From Alicyclobacillus_A sp963788285 (GTDB taxonomy: Bacteria > Bacillota > Bacilli > Alicyclobacillales > Alicyclobacillaceae), in the NCBI GenBank assembly GCA_963788285.1, contig CAWBGB010000012.1, positions 558,001-622,000 of the forward strand: 64,000 nt of DNA, in the 5' to 3' direction. The notes under the pieces were generated by a model that saw only the letters and a list, made by a program, of their open reading frames with translations, made no database searches and was not told the origin of the DNA. Shown in pieces: positions 27,493 through 37,321 of this stretch (positions are counted from its first letter, which is position 1; every line of letters begins with the position of its first letter). A program made the position numbers and the translations under genes.

Positions 27493-28890
27493 CTATTTAT
27501 CCGAATCCGTACGTATATTTGCCTTCTCGTCATGCACCAATTTGCCCGGATTGAGGATACCTTTCGGATCTAGCGTAGCCTTGATGGAGCGCATTAACGC
27601 CAGGGCAGGGCCATGTTCGCGTTCCTGGTACTTGCGCTTACCGAGGCCCACGCCGTGTTCCCCAGTGCACGTTCCACCGAGCGAAAGCGCATGGTTCACA
27701 ACCTCTTCGTTGAATGCGTTCGCTTTTTCCATGGAATCCGGGTTGTCCCGTTGCACCGCCATGCTCACATGAAAGTTTCCATCGCCCACGTGTCCAATGA
27801 TGGCGCCGTCAATGCCCATCTTCTCCAACATCGCCTGTGCGTGCTGAATCGCATCCGGCAGTTTAGACAGCGGCACGCAGACATCTGTTGACATGTGCCC
27901 GTATCCCGGGTATTGGTGCATGAACGCGTAGACTGCGTTGTGGCGGATCTCCCACAGCTCACGTCGCTGTGCCTCGTCCACGACAAACTCAAACGCCGAG
28001 CAACCTTCCTCCGACGCAATCTGCTGTGCGAACTGTACGTCGTGTTCTATACTTTCCGAGCTTCCGTGGAACTCCACCAACAGGGTGGGCGACACAGGGA
28101 AGTCCGTTCCTTTATATTTGTTGAACGCCTGCACGTACTGCGGACTCACGTACTCCAACCGAGAGACTGGCACGCCGCTGCCCACCATCGCGGTGGACGC
28201 CTGTACACACGCTTCAATGCTCGGGAAAATCACCTTCGCCGCTACGACTTTTTCGGGGAGACCGTAGACGCGAAGCCAGAGTTCGGTGATCACCCCTAGC
28301 GTTCCTTCAGAACCGACGAATAGAGGAGTAAGATTGTATCCGGAGGAAGACTTCGCCGCCAAGGTCCCTGTTTCAATCACGGTCCCGTCCGCCAGCACCA
28401 CTTGCAGCGACCGCACGTTGTCTTTCATGGCGCCGAAGCGCACAGTGGTCGTGCCGCTCGCATTGGTCGCCGCCATGCCGCCAAGGGAGGCGTCGGAGCC
28501 TGGATCGACCGGAAAAAACAGGCCGAATTTGCGCAGGGCATCGTTCAACTGGTTTTTCGTGACGCCAGGTTGAACCTTCACGAGAAAGTCGTTCGGGCGC
28601 ACCTCGAGGATTTGGTTCATGCGCATCATGTCGAGGCTGATGCCTCCGCGGATGGGGATGGCGTGCCCTTCCAGACTGGTTCCAGTGCCAAATGGAACGA
28701 CAGGCACTTCATGATCCGCAGCGTAGCGAACCACCTTCACCACGTCGTCGGTCGACTCCGCAAACACAACTACGTCGGGCAACATCGGGGTGTGATACGA
28801 CTCATCTCGACTGTGTTGGGCAAGAATCGACGCTCCAGTGGACACCTGGTCTTTCGACAGAATGGCAACAAGGTCATCGTAGAGGGACAT
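27493..28890 (-). CDS. FAD-linked oxidase, GlcD/D-lactate dehydrogenase type
   Basis: About 465 residues. The N-terminal FAD-binding PCMH domain has VPVVPFGTGTSLEGHAIP, GVTKNQLNDALRKFG and DPGSDASLGGMAATNASGTTTV. The C-terminal domain ends GTCTGEHGVGLGKRKYQEREHG with the metal/substrate histidines. It oxidises glycolate or D-lactate, passing electrons to quinone or a partner iron-sulfur protein. No GlcE/GlcF partner is adjacent. Start ATG 28890 (MSLYDDLVAIL), with GGGAGG somewhat far upstream. Confidence 0.9.
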   Translation of the reverse strand: MSLYDDLVAILSKDQVSTGASILAQHSRDESYHTPMLPDVVVFAESTDDVVKVVRYAADHEVPVVPFGTGTSLEGHAIPIRGGISLDMMRMNQILEVRPNDFLVKVQPGVTKNQLNDALRKFGLFFPVDPGSDASLGGMAATNASGTTTVRFGAMKDNVRSLQVVLADGTVIETGTLAAKSSSGYNLTPLFVGSEGTLGVITELWLRVYGLPEKVVAAKVIFPSIEACVQASTAMVGSGVPVSRLEYVSPQYVQAFNKYKGTDFPVSPTLLVEFHGSSESIEHDVQFAQQIASEEGCSAFEFVVDEAQRRELWEIRHNAVYAFMHQYPGYGHMSTDVCVPLSKLPDAIQHAQAMLEKMGIDGAIIGHVGDGNFHVSMAVQRDNPDSMEKANAFNEEVVNHALSLGGTCTGEHGVGLGKRKYQEREHGPALALMRSIKATLDPKGILNPGKLVHDEKANIRTDSDK

Positions 28891-29194
28891 AAATGTGACG
28901 ATCCTCCCTGATTCACAACCGTCACGCTGATCCACGAAATCGTGGTAAGGTTGTGATAATTTAAATGACTCGCATCGCGAGCGTGCTCCTTTTATTGTAC
29001 ACGATTTCACGGCACACCTTGGGAGGGCGGTAAATTTCATCAAATGGATGGCGGGGTACGAGTCTAGCTAGTGGTATGGATTGCGAGGAATGCTGTCAGC
29101 GGTAGGGCGTGTTCGTGATTCACGCCAGTGCACGTCGACGGCTTCGGTTAGAGCAATACGCGCCCACCGAAACCGTCGTAGACTGAGTCCGCGA

Positions 29195-30511
29195 TTACTC
29201 GGCCGCAACCCAGCTGAGCGTTTCACCGAGGCGCTGAACAGGCAGTCCAACTGGGTACCTCTTTGGCGCCTCGACAAACGGATACCAACGCACTTCTCCA
29301 CGGTGCAGGCCAGCCAGGCGCGCCGTCCATTGTTCCACATACGCCCTATCCCCTTGAATGACCCAACACTCAATGCCCAGCTGAGCCAGCTCCACATAAT
29401 CCACGGACTCCATGGCGGCGTTTTCGAACGGCACCGCGTACGGTCCCACCCTGTGCGTTGTGCGGCTGCGGTGAACCACCACATAGGCAGGATAACGTAC
29501 CGGATGCACAGCCTTGACTTGCGTGTGAACACTGCGTGGCTGATTCACAGCCGTTGCCAGACGAACCAGATCCTCAACAATGGCACTCGCAGTCGCGAAT
29601 GAACCAGCGCCGGGCCCCGCGTACACGACTTGCCCCACGATGTCTGCGTCCACGCACAGCGCGTTGTTCACGCCATCCACGGCATACAGGGGGTGATGCG
29701 CGGGAACGAGAACGGGTCTCACGGACGCGTGAAGCACTTGGCCGTCGTCCTCCGCCGTGGCTACCAAGCGAATGCGGCATCCGAGGCTTTCAGCCACTCC
29801 CATGTCAACCGTATCCACATCGGGAATGCCGATACACTCGATGTCGTCGGTCTCGACCTCTGTGGCAAAGGCGGATCGGCACAGGATTTGCAGTTTAAAC
29901 CGGGAATCCTGCCCCAGCACGTCAAACGATGGGTCCGACTCTGCGTAGCCGGCTTGTTGTGCTTCGGCAAGCGCCTCGGCAAATTGGACTTTGTCTTCCC
30001 GCATCCGCGTGAGAATGTAATTGGATGTGCCGTTCGCGATGGCGGTGACCTTCTGAATGCGGTTCGCCGCGAAGTAGTGATCGAACGCGTGAAGTACAGG
30101 TACACCGCCAAGGGCACTTGCTTCGCAGAGCATGGTCACCCCGTTCGCTTGGGCGATAGCGTACAGTTCCCGGCCATAGGTGGCAAGCAATTCCTTGTTC
30201 GCGGTGATGACGTGTTTGCCTCGTTCGAGCGCAGTCTTCACAGCCTCAAACGCAGGATCCACACCGCCCATCGCTTCAACCACAATGTCAATCTCGGGAT
30301 GCTCACACACTTCTCGCCAATTGTCGCACAACCACTCTCGGTGAACCGAGGCTACGCGCGGGCGCTCCAAGTCCCGCACAGCGATTTTCACGATGTCGAA
30401 CGACACCCCACAGTGTTGCAACAGATGTTCCCGATTTTGCGACAAAGCGCTCACCACACCGCCGCCAACAACTCCACACCCTAACAATCCGATGTTCCGC
30501 ACGTTATACAC
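29195..30511 (-). CDS. hom: Homoserine dehydrogenase
   Basis: Reduces aspartate semialdehyde to homoserine for threonine and methionine. About 438 residues: NAD(P)-binding NIGLLGCGVVGGGVVSAL, then HVITANKELLA, ANGTSNYILTRM and AGYAESDPSFDVLGQDSRFKL with catalytic Asp/Lys, then a C-terminal ACT-like region. Start is GTG 30511, seven bases after AAGGGGG. The leader carries a SAM-I riboswitch, so expression should fall when S-adenosylmethionine is plentiful. Divergent from thrC-thrB. Confidence 0.96.
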   Translation of the reverse strand: MYNVRNIGLLGCGVVGGGVVSALSQNREHLLQHCGVSFDIVKIAVRDLERPRVASVHREWLCDNWREVCEHPEIDIVVEAMGGVDPAFEAVKTALERGKHVITANKELLATYGRELYAIAQANGVTMLCEASALGGVPVLHAFDHYFAANRIQKVTAIANGTSNYILTRMREDKVQFAEALAEAQQAGYAESDPSFDVLGQDSRFKLQILCRSAFATEVETDDIECIGIPDVDTVDMGVAESLGCRIRLVATAEDDGQVLHASVRPVLVPAHHPLYAVDGVNNALCVDADIVGQVVYAGPGAGSFATASAIVEDLVRLATAVNQPRSVHTQVKAVHPVRYPAYVVVHRSRTTHRVGPYAVPFENAAMESVDYVELAQLGIECWVIQGDRAYVEQWTARLAGLHRGEVRWYPFVEAPKRYPVGLPVQRLGETLSWVAAE

Positions 30512-30560
30512 AGCCTGGCCCCCTTCTGAACATTGCAACTTTTTCAACCCGGGGCCTGCT

Positions 30561-30597
30561 AAAACAAAACAAAACCGCCCCGGCGAGGAGCGGTTGT
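30561..30597 (-). terminator. Riboswitch-controlled intrinsic terminator of hom
   Basis: On the minus strand AACCGC...GCGGTT closes a hairpin (30595-30573) followed by a T-rich tract TTTTGTTTTGTTTT. It lies between the S-box aptamer and the hom start and is the expected off-state terminator. Confidence 0.85.
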
Positions 30598-30627
30598 CTG
30601 CAATATGACATTGCGACAAGGTCACTC

Positions 30628-30744
30628 CTCTCATCTCTCAGGCCAACCGCCGTTCGCCTGCAGGAATTGGCACCTCTCTGAAGATGGTTCTTCAGTGGTT
30701 GCCGGGCTTCATCGGGCCAGTCCCTCCGCCGCTCTGGATAAGAG
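30628..30744 (-). ncRNA. SAM-I (S-box) riboswitch aptamer
   Basis: Reading on the minus strand, the leader has the S-box consensus in order: P1 5' strand CTCTTATC, AGAGCGGCGGAGGGA, CTGGCCCGATGAAGCCCGG followed by CAACC, the GGTGCCAATTCC segment, and GATGAGAG closing P1. A terminator follows about 30 bases later. Binding of S-adenosylmethionine should favour termination and shut off hom. Confidence 0.95.
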
Positions 30745-30918
30745 TTGTACCATATTATGCACATTGTAGTTTGGAGATACTATATCACCGCTCGCGAATC
30801 ACGTCAAACCACCAGATGAGTGTTTCTCGTACAGAGTCTACGTTCCAGCCAGGCACAACATCCCGTTTGATCTTTTCCTTGACAGCGCGCGGCGTGTCCG
30901 CGAAACTTTATGAAAATG

Positions 30919-31005
30919 GGCAATTTGCAAAATTTCAGTAGAGTTGTTCAGTAGTACTCGATGTAGCGCTGAACCCGTGGTTTATCGTGATTTTGCAAAT
31001 CGCTG
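30919..31005. repeat. Dispersed palindromic repeat, single copy
   Basis: Left arm CAATTTGCAAAAT...TTGTTCAG and right arm CGCTGAACC...GATTTTGCAAATCGCTG match the copies at 2962 and 41512. It ends only 21 bases before the thrC start codon, so it lies in the thrC leader and could form a long hairpin just upstream of the ribosome site. Confidence 0.72.
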
Positions 31006-31026
31006 AGGTTAGGAGGTTTCGGTGGC

Positions 31027-32109
31027 ATGAAACAGGTAGGGCGTCGGCACGGTGCGTGGCCGGGTCTGTTGCAAGCGTACGAAGAGTGGTTGCCACTGAC
31101 TGAACGCACGCCGCGGCTGTCCCTTTGCGAAGGCAATACACCGCTCGTGCTATCGCACCGACTCAGTGAGCGGACCGGTGCGAACGTTTATCTGAAACTG
31201 GAAGGGGCGAACCCGACCGGATCTTTTAAAGACCGAGGTATGGTCGTTGCTGTAGCAAAGGCGCTGGAATCTGGGAGCAAAACGGTCATTTGCGCATCCA
31301 CGGGCAACACTTCCGCGTCAGCGGCCGCGTATGCGGCACGGGCAGGAATGAACGCCATCATCCTGATTCCAGACGGCTACGTGGCCCTCGGCAAGCTGTC
31401 ACAGGCGATGGTTTACGGAGCCAAGATCATTGCCGTACGGGGCAACTTCGACGAGGCCTTGGCAATTGTACACGAAATGGATAAAACGCTGCCAGTGACG
31501 GTGGTGAACTCGACCAATCCCTATCGGCTGGAAGGGCAACAGACGGCCGCCTTCGAGATCTGCGACGCACTCGGAGATGCTCCGGACAGGCTTTGCATCC
31601 CCGTAGGCAACGCGGGTAACATCAGCGCGTACTGGAAGGGCTTTTGCGCGTACAGCGAGGCACAGTTGGTGAACCACCGACCGAAGATGAACGGCTTTGA
31701 AGCAGAAGGCGCTGCCGCCCTCGTCAAAGGGCATCCGATTGAAGCGCCCGAGACGTTTGCCACTGCGATTCGGATAGGCAAACCTGCGTCCGGACATCTC
31801 GCGCTGCGCGCAGCCGAAGAGTCTGGCGGTCGCATTGACTTCGTCACGGATGATCAAATTCGCGCGGCATATCGACTGTTGGCATCCGAGGGCATCTTTG
31901 CCGAACCCGCGTCGGCGGCTTCCGTGGCAGGGCTGCTGAAGTTACATCTACAGGGAGAGGTCTCCGCCGGTGAGAACATCGTGTGCGTATTGACTGGAAA
32001 CGGATTGAAAGACCCAGACAGTGCGATGGCCATCGCCGTGCAACAACCGCAGGTCGTGAACTGCCGTCGCCAAGATGTCGAGGCTGCCATTGGGGACGTA
32101 TTGAAATAA
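31027..32109 (+). CDS. thrC: Threonine synthase
   Basis: PLP enzyme converting phosphohomoserine to threonine. 360 residues with PTGSFKDRGMVVAV (PLP lysine), CASTGNTSASAAAYAARAG, and PVGNAGNISAYWKGF for the phosphate-binding loop. TAGGAGG lies ten bases before the ATG. It is followed without a gap by thrB and is divergent from hom, completing the aspartate-to-threonine branch. Confidence 0.96.
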   Translation: MKQVGRRHGAWPGLLQAYEEWLPLTERTPRLSLCEGNTPLVLSHRLSERTGANVYLKLEGANPTGSFKDRGMVVAVAKALESGSKTVICASTGNTSASAAAYAARAGMNAIILIPDGYVALGKLSQAMVYGAKIIAVRGNFDEALAIVHEMDKTLPVTVVNSTNPYRLEGQQTAAFEICDALGDAPDRLCIPVGNAGNISAYWKGFCAYSEAQLVNHRPKMNGFEAEGAAALVKGHPIEAPETFATAIRIGKPASGHLALRAAEESGGRIDFVTDDQIRAAYRLLASEGIFAEPASAASVAGLLKLHLQGEVSAGENIVCVLTGNGLKDPDSAMAIAVQQPQVVNCRRQDVEAAIGDVLK

Positions 32110-32154
32110 GTGGAACAAAACGCTGACAAGTCGATGGAAGGAGACGAATGCATC

Positions 32155-33117
32155 GTGGGCTCTGAACTTTGCACACCTCATCGCATCCGCTTTCAAGTGC
32201 AGGTGCCCGCGACATCGGCAAACCTCGGCCCCGGATTCGATTGCATGGGCATCGCACTAACCCTGTACAACGATATGGCGATCGAAGTAGGGGTTCCGTT
32301 CGCGGTCGAACTCTTCGGGGAATCGAGCAATCTGCTGCCGACCGATAGAAGCAACGCGGTGGTGTTGGCCATGGACACGCTGCTGAACCGCGTCCAGAGC
32401 GACCGCGTGCCAAGAGAGTGGAAAGTCGTGTGCCACAACCGTATCCCCGTCGGGGCTGGACTCGGTTCTAGCGCATCCGCGATTGTCGGAGGGTTACTGT
32501 TGGCGAATGCCTTGGTTTCCTATTTCGATCCACCCCGCGCGCTTTCCCGAGCGGACCTTCTGAAAATCGCAACAGAGATGGAAGGACATCCCGACAATGT
32601 AGCGCCAGCGTTCGAAGGAGGCGGCTGCCTGAGTTGCCCAGACGACCAAGGCCACCGTACCATCCCACTGCCAATTCCGATGAACTTGCACTTTGTGGTT
32701 GCCGTGCCATATTTCACGCTGTTAACGGAAGAATCGCGCCGTGTCTTGCCACAGAATATCTCCCGGCGTGACGCCGTGTACAACGTGGCCCAGGCATCGC
32801 GTTTGACCCTGGCCTTGGCGACCGGCGACTTGTCCTTGCTCAAAGGCGGCTTTGGCGACCGGTTGCATGAGCCGTACCGAAAAGCGCTCATTCCAGGGTA
32901 TGCGGACGTACGTCGGTCCGCCTTGCAAGCAGGAGCGATCACAACCACCCTCAGCGGCGCGGGCCCATCGATGCTGGCATGGTGTGACGACGAAAAGGTA
33001 GCATGGCGCGTCGCAGATCAGATGACGCTCGCCTGGCGCGAGCACAACGTGCCCTGTCGCAGTGAAGTATTCTCCATATCACGGCAGCCTACGTCTGTGA
33101 AACAGTGTGACTGCTGA
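32155..33117 (+). CDS. thrB: Homoserine kinase
   Basis: GHMP kinase phosphorylating homoserine for ThrC. About 320 residues with VPATSANLGPGFDCMGIAL, the ATP-binding GAGLGSSASAIVGGL and the C-terminal TTLSGAGPSMLAW. The frame is open from a GTG at 32110 immediately after thrC. AAGGAG at about 32147 better supports a start at GTG 32155, which also fits the family length; the upstream start remains possible. Confidence 0.94.
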   Translation: MGSELCTPHRIRFQVQVPATSANLGPGFDCMGIALTLYNDMAIEVGVPFAVELFGESSNLLPTDRSNAVVLAMDTLLNRVQSDRVPREWKVVCHNRIPVGAGLGSSASAIVGGLLLANALVSYFDPPRALSRADLLKIATEMEGHPDNVAPAFEGGGCLSCPDDQGHRTIPLPIPMNLHFVVAVPYFTLLTEESRRVLPQNISRRDAVYNVAQASRLTLALATGDLSLLKGGFGDRLHEPYRKALIPGYADVRRSALQAGAITTTLSGAGPSMLAWCDDEKVAWRVADQMTLAWREHNVPCRSEVFSISRQPTSVKQCDC

Positions 33118-33144
33118 CCAACAGCACCATTCACGCATACCATG

Positions 33145-33182
33145 AAAGGACGCATGCGGGTCTCACCCACATGCGTCCTTTT
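33145..33182 (+). terminator. Intrinsic terminator after thrCB
   Basis: AAAGGACGCATGCGGG pairs with CCCACATGCGTCCTTTT across a short TCTCA loop, with a T-run at the end. It lies 28 bases after the thrB stop and can serve the convergent symporter gene too. Confidence 0.85.
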
Positions 33183-33219
33183 CACGAATCGGCAATAAGT
33201 GATGCTTTAAGTCAAGCGG

Positions 33220-34737
33220 TTACGCCTGTACTCCCACTGCGCTGTCGTCGTAGTCGACCGGGCGTGTGGAATCCGTTCCTTTCGCTACTCCCATGGCGTT
33301 GAACACAGCGGAGAAGACAACTGTGACCAAAAGGTTGACAATCAGCGCCCACACGGCAGCGTAGCCGGAGAGGTTCCCCAACCAACTGATGGTGTAGGTA
33401 GACCCTTGGAAGTGCAGCGACGCCTCCATCCAGGTGCCGGTCAACATCCCCACTGCCCAACCGATGAGCAGCGCCCAGCGATGCAGCCAACGTGTATACA
33501 ATCCAATGATGATGGTTGGTAGTGTTTGCATAATCCAAATGCCACCCAACAGCTGAAGGTTAATGGCAAATTCACCTGGCATGGCGACCACAAACAGCAA
33601 TGCACCGACCTTCACCACGAGTGACACGAACTTCGCTACACTGGATTCGTGCTGGGGCGTGCAGTCTTTCTTGATGTACTCCCGGTAGATGTTGCGCGTA
33701 AACAGGTTTGCCGCTGCAATCGACATGATGGCTGCCGGAACCAGTGCGCCAATCCCGATGGCTGCAAAGGCCACGCCCGCAAACCAGTTTGGAAATTCCT
33801 TCAGGAATAAGAGCGGCACAGCGCCGTTGTTCGTTTTCGGATGTACGCCCGCTGCAATAGCCATGAATCCGAGCAGGGCGATAATGCCCAGCACAAACGA
33901 GTACGCCGGAAGTAGTGCGGCATTGCGACGAATGACCTTGCCGCTGCTGGCGCTAAAAACGCCGGTCAGAGAGTGCGGGTACAGGAACAAGGCGAGCGCG
34001 GAGCCCAGGGCCAACGTCGCGTACGCTGTATACGCTTTCGGACCGATCACAAACGCGCCAGGCTGTGGACGTGCGGCTAATCCCTGTTGCGCCAGATGGA
34101 AGATATTTGAGAACCCACCTAGTTTGATAGGAATGATGATGACGGCTGCAATGACCGTGATGTAAATCAAGAGGTCTTTCACAATCGCAATCATCGCAGG
34201 AGCGCGGAGCCCGCTGGTGTAGGTATATACCGCCAAGATAACAAAGGCGACGATAAGAGGCCATTCGCCGCCCAGTCCCATCGCCTCGAGGACTGTCTTC
34301 ATGCCGACCAACTGCAACGCGATGTATGGCATCGTGGCCAAAATCCCCGTCACGGCGATTGCCAACGCCAGGCCATGGCTGTCGTAGCGGCCGCGGACGA
34401 AGTCGGAAACGGTGACATAGCCGTACTTTTTCGCCACCGCCCACAGGCGAGGCATGACCATGAACACCAACGGATACACGATGATGGTGTAAGGCACCGC
34501 GTAGAATCCAGTGGCTCCGGAACCAAACATCAACGCAGGAACTGCGATAAACGTGTACGCTGTATACAGGTCGCCACCGAGCAGGAACCACGTCACAATG
34601 GTTCCGAAACGACGGCCGGCCAAGCCCCACTCATTGAGCAATGTGAGGTCTCCCCGCCGCCACCGGGCTGCGACAAACCCGAGTACGGTCACAAACAGGA
34701 ACAGAATGACAAATACGATGAAAGCAGGCCACTGCAT
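33220..34737 (-). CDS. Sodium:solute symporter, monocarboxylate type
   Basis: About 505 residues, 13 hydrophobic segments, SSS family. Motifs include NEWGLAGRRFGTIVTWFLLG near the N-terminus and AAIGIGALVPAAIMSIAAANL with the conserved GALVPAAIMSIAAANLF. It resembles MctP/pantothenate permease-like carriers that take up lactate, pyruvate or acetate. Start ATG 34737, nine bases after AAAGGG. It follows the DUF3311 gene and the lut genes on the same strand, pointing to lactate uptake. Confidence 0.88.
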   Translation of the reverse strand: MQWPAFIVFVILFLFVTVLGFVAARWRRGDLTLLNEWGLAGRRFGTIVTWFLLGGDLYTAYTFIAVPALMFGSGATGFYAVPYTIIVYPLVFMVMPRLWAVAKKYGYVTVSDFVRGRYDSHGLALAIAVTGILATMPYIALQLVGMKTVLEAMGLGGEWPLIVAFVILAVYTYTSGLRAPAMIAIVKDLLIYITVIAAVIIIPIKLGGFSNIFHLAQQGLAARPQPGAFVIGPKAYTAYATLALGSALALFLYPHSLTGVFSASSGKVIRRNAALLPAYSFVLGIIALLGFMAIAAGVHPKTNNGAVPLLFLKEFPNWFAGVAFAAIGIGALVPAAIMSIAAANLFTRNIYREYIKKDCTPQHESSVAKFVSLVVKVGALLFVVAMPGEFAINLQLLGGIWIMQTLPTIIIGLYTRWLHRWALLIGWAVGMLTGTWMEASLHFQGSTYTISWLGNLSGYAAVWALIVNLLVTVVFSAVFNAMGVAKGTDSTRPVDYDDSAVGVQA

Positions 34738-34805
34738 AGTGTGCATCCCTTTCCCAAAACATTGGATTCGTTCGGATTCGTGCAACGCAAGTGGAAAACA
34801 ACAAC

Positions 34806-35009
34806 CTACTTCGTCGCTTTGTAGACAACAACAGTAAGCGCCGCACTAATCAGAACCCACAAAAATTGATACCAGTAGAAGTAGGGGATGCCCCACAGTT
34901 CCGGTTTCACCGACGCGTAAAACGGCGGATATAAAGTGGCGATAAATGGAATAATCAAAAGCACATACCACCCGTACTTCTTACCGTTGCGTTGTGTACA
35001 GTCCTCCAT
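34806..35009 (-). CDS. DUF3311-family small membrane protein, symporter partner
   Basis: 67 residues with two hydrophobic helices (VLLIIPFIATLYPPFY; YFYWYQFLWVLISAALTVVV). DUF3311 proteins are usually encoded right before SSS-family carboxylate symporters and are thought to be accessory subunits. AAAGGAG eight bases before ATG 35009. About 70 bases upstream of the symporter gene. Confidence 0.9.
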   Translation of the reverse strand: MEDCTQRNGKKYGWYVLLIIPFIATLYPPFYASVKPELWGIPYFYWYQFLWVLISAALTVVVYKATK

Positions 35010-35185
35010 TCGGTCAACTCCTTTCTTCGCAGAATCTATCCATGTCTATTTAAAATTTTGTACTTATTAAAATATTGCGTACTGATAGATTTCATGTCAA
35101 GTTTGTCAAGGCATCCACCTGTACCACCTTCAGACCAAGTTGGCTCGCTGCACACCGGATGTTATACGTTTGTCCGTCGACCGCG

Positions 35186-35863
35186 TTATTCTTGCAAAAT
35201 CAACGCATAGACCGCGGCCGGACCGTGAACGCCGATGCTCAAGTCGTTTTCAATGTCCGATGAACGACTCGGTCCAGAAATAAAGTTGATGGAAGATGGA
35301 AGGTGCCTGCCGTGCTGTTGCACGATCTCCGTCCAGACCTCCCCCATCCTCGTCCGAATTTGACTGGATTTGATCAATACCACGTGAACACTCGGCAGCA
35401 GACTCACGGACCGCCCCTTGTGAGCATCGCTCATCAACACAACGGTACCCGTGTCCGCAATCGCGAAGTCGCATCCTGTGATACCGACGTCCACTTGCGC
35501 CATACGACAAACAGAATCTTCGCCATCCATCCCGCAGCGCACCACTTCGCGGCCGGCGACAACGCTGTCGACTTCGAACTCCGCCGCAAAAGCGCCGCTC
35601 CATATACCAACCGTCCGCGGCTGAAGTTCCTCCATGAGGCCGAATAGACCCTTTCGCAGCGATGCCTTGGAATGATATACCATTGCAGAACCACCGAGTT
35701 TCTCCAACTCAATATTGAACCTTTCAATCCGCTCCTGCCCCGGTAAGTCATACGCTTGCCAAAAGTCCGGTGCGCCCACCCCGTCCCGCACGGGTGCGGT
35801 GGTAAGTGGGGCTGGACGCCCGAGCCGTTTGGGGATACCCGCAAAAAATGCATCCTCTCTCAT
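35186..35863 (-). CDS. lutC: Lactate utilization protein C
   Basis: 225 residues of the LUD/LutC family (VDVGITGCDFAIADTGTVVL; SLLPSVHVVLIKSSQI; ISGPSRSSDIENDLSIGVHG). With LutA and LutB it forms the iron-sulfur L-lactate dehydrogenase complex of Bacilli. The frame is intact and its start overlaps the lutB end by four bases, although both partner genes are broken. Confidence 0.95.
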   Translation of the reverse strand: MREDAFFAGIPKRLGRPAPLTTAPVRDGVGAPDFWQAYDLPGQERIERFNIELEKLGGSAMVYHSKASLRKGLFGLMEELQPRTVGIWSGAFAAEFEVDSVVAGREVVRCGMDGEDSVCRMAQVDVGITGCDFAIADTGTVVLMSDAHKGRSVSLLPSVHVVLIKSSQIRTRMGEVWTEIVQQHGRHLPSSINFISGPSRSSDIENDLSIGVHGPAAVYALILQE

Positions 35864-37321
35864 GACCGATCACCTCCATTATCTCCGCGTTTCCATTCCT
35901 GCTGAATGGACTGGAACCACTCACGGAAGGATTGCTTGACGGGTGCAGGTGCTTGTCGGCTCTCTGTCCATCCCATGAGTGGCCCCATGGTGGACTCGAT
36001 GTATCCTTGGCGCAAAAGCGGCTTCTGGACCGTGCGCGCCCAGCGTATGACACGCTTATACCTGCCGGCCTTGGCAAACACCATCCGATAGCCCTGAAAG
36101 GCCATCCGCTCCGCCCACTTCGTCCGTCGTTGCTCGACGTTTCTGCGGCGCAAGGCGACCAACATGTCGTGCAGCGGGATTTTCACGGGGCAAGCCTCAT
36201 AACAAGCGCCGCATAAACTAGACGCGTACGGTAGATCTTGATAGGCCTCACCCTGATTCAACAGCGGTGTCAACACCGCGCCAATCGGTCCAGGATAGAC
36301 GCTGCCGAACGCGTGGCCGCCAATGTGGCGGTAGACCGGGCAGACGTTTAAACACGCCCCGCACCGGATACAATGCAGGACTTCTTGGAACTCGTCGTCG
36401 CCGAGTTGCGACGAGCGTCCATTGTCCAAGATCACAATGTGCAACTCGTCGGACCGTATGCCTCATCCGATCCGCCTTACGCGGTCCCGTAATGACGCTC
36501 ATGTACGTGGTGAGCTTTTGTCCCGTCGCACTCCTCGACAGGAGGTTTGCCATCACTTCAAGATCTGCAAAAGTAGGCAGTATGCGCTCCATGCCCATGA
36601 TTACGATGTGGGTCTTGGGCAGTGTGGAAACCATGCGACCGTTCCCTTCATTCGTGAACAGAACGACAGAGCCGGATTCCGTAATCGCGAAATTGCAGCC
36701 GGTCAGGCCGACGTCCGCCTGGACAAACTTGTCGCGCAAGGCGTGGCGGGCAAAAACCGTGAGGTCTTTCGTGTCCGTTGTAAGATCCGTTGCGCCGACC
36801 GCTGTGAACAGGTCTTTGATTTGTAACCGGGTCTTATGGATGGCGGGGATGATGATATGGGATGGCATTTCGCCGGCAAGTTGGATGATGTACTCCCCTA
36901 AATCAGTCTCTACTACCTCCATGCCTCGTTCTTGCAAGTACTTGTTGATGTGAATTTCTTCTGACACCATCGATTTGGATTTCACCGCGAGCTTGGCTTG
37001 TTTCTTCTCGACGATGTCCACTATCGTTTGAGATGCTTTCTCTGCATTCGCCGCAAAGTGGACGTGGCCGCCGTGCGCTCGGACATTGTCAACAAACTGG
37101 CGCATGTAATACTCAAGGTGGGCGATGGTGTGGCTGCCAATTTACCGTCCGCGCTCTCTCCACGTTTCCCAGTTCCCCAGCTCTTCCGAAGACGCCGCTT
37201 TCCGCCCCCGCAACCGTTCGGTTTTGAAACGTACAGCGCCGCGCAGGAAGTCGTCTTGCAGCGCCAGACGGGATCTGTCCGCAATGGTCGTCACTTTCAT
37301 GGGATCCATCTCTGTACTCAC
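35860..37321 (-). pseudogene. lutB: LutB iron-sulfur subunit, nonsense plus frameshift
   Basis: Reconstructed product ~486 residues: N-terminal DDFLRGAVRFKTERLRGRK, LUD domain with KSKSMVSEEIHINKYL and TNEGNGRMVSTLPKT, and a C-terminal ferredoxin domain (CIRCGACLNVCPVYRHIGG; CGACYEACPVKIPL). Start GTG 37321 follows AAGGAAAGGTGG. Two lesions: an in-frame TAA at 37142-37144 where CAA (Gln) is expected, and a one-base insertion near 36461-36467. The stop cannot be a homopolymer artefact. Overlaps lutA and lutC by four bases each, as in intact operons. Confidence 0.9.
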
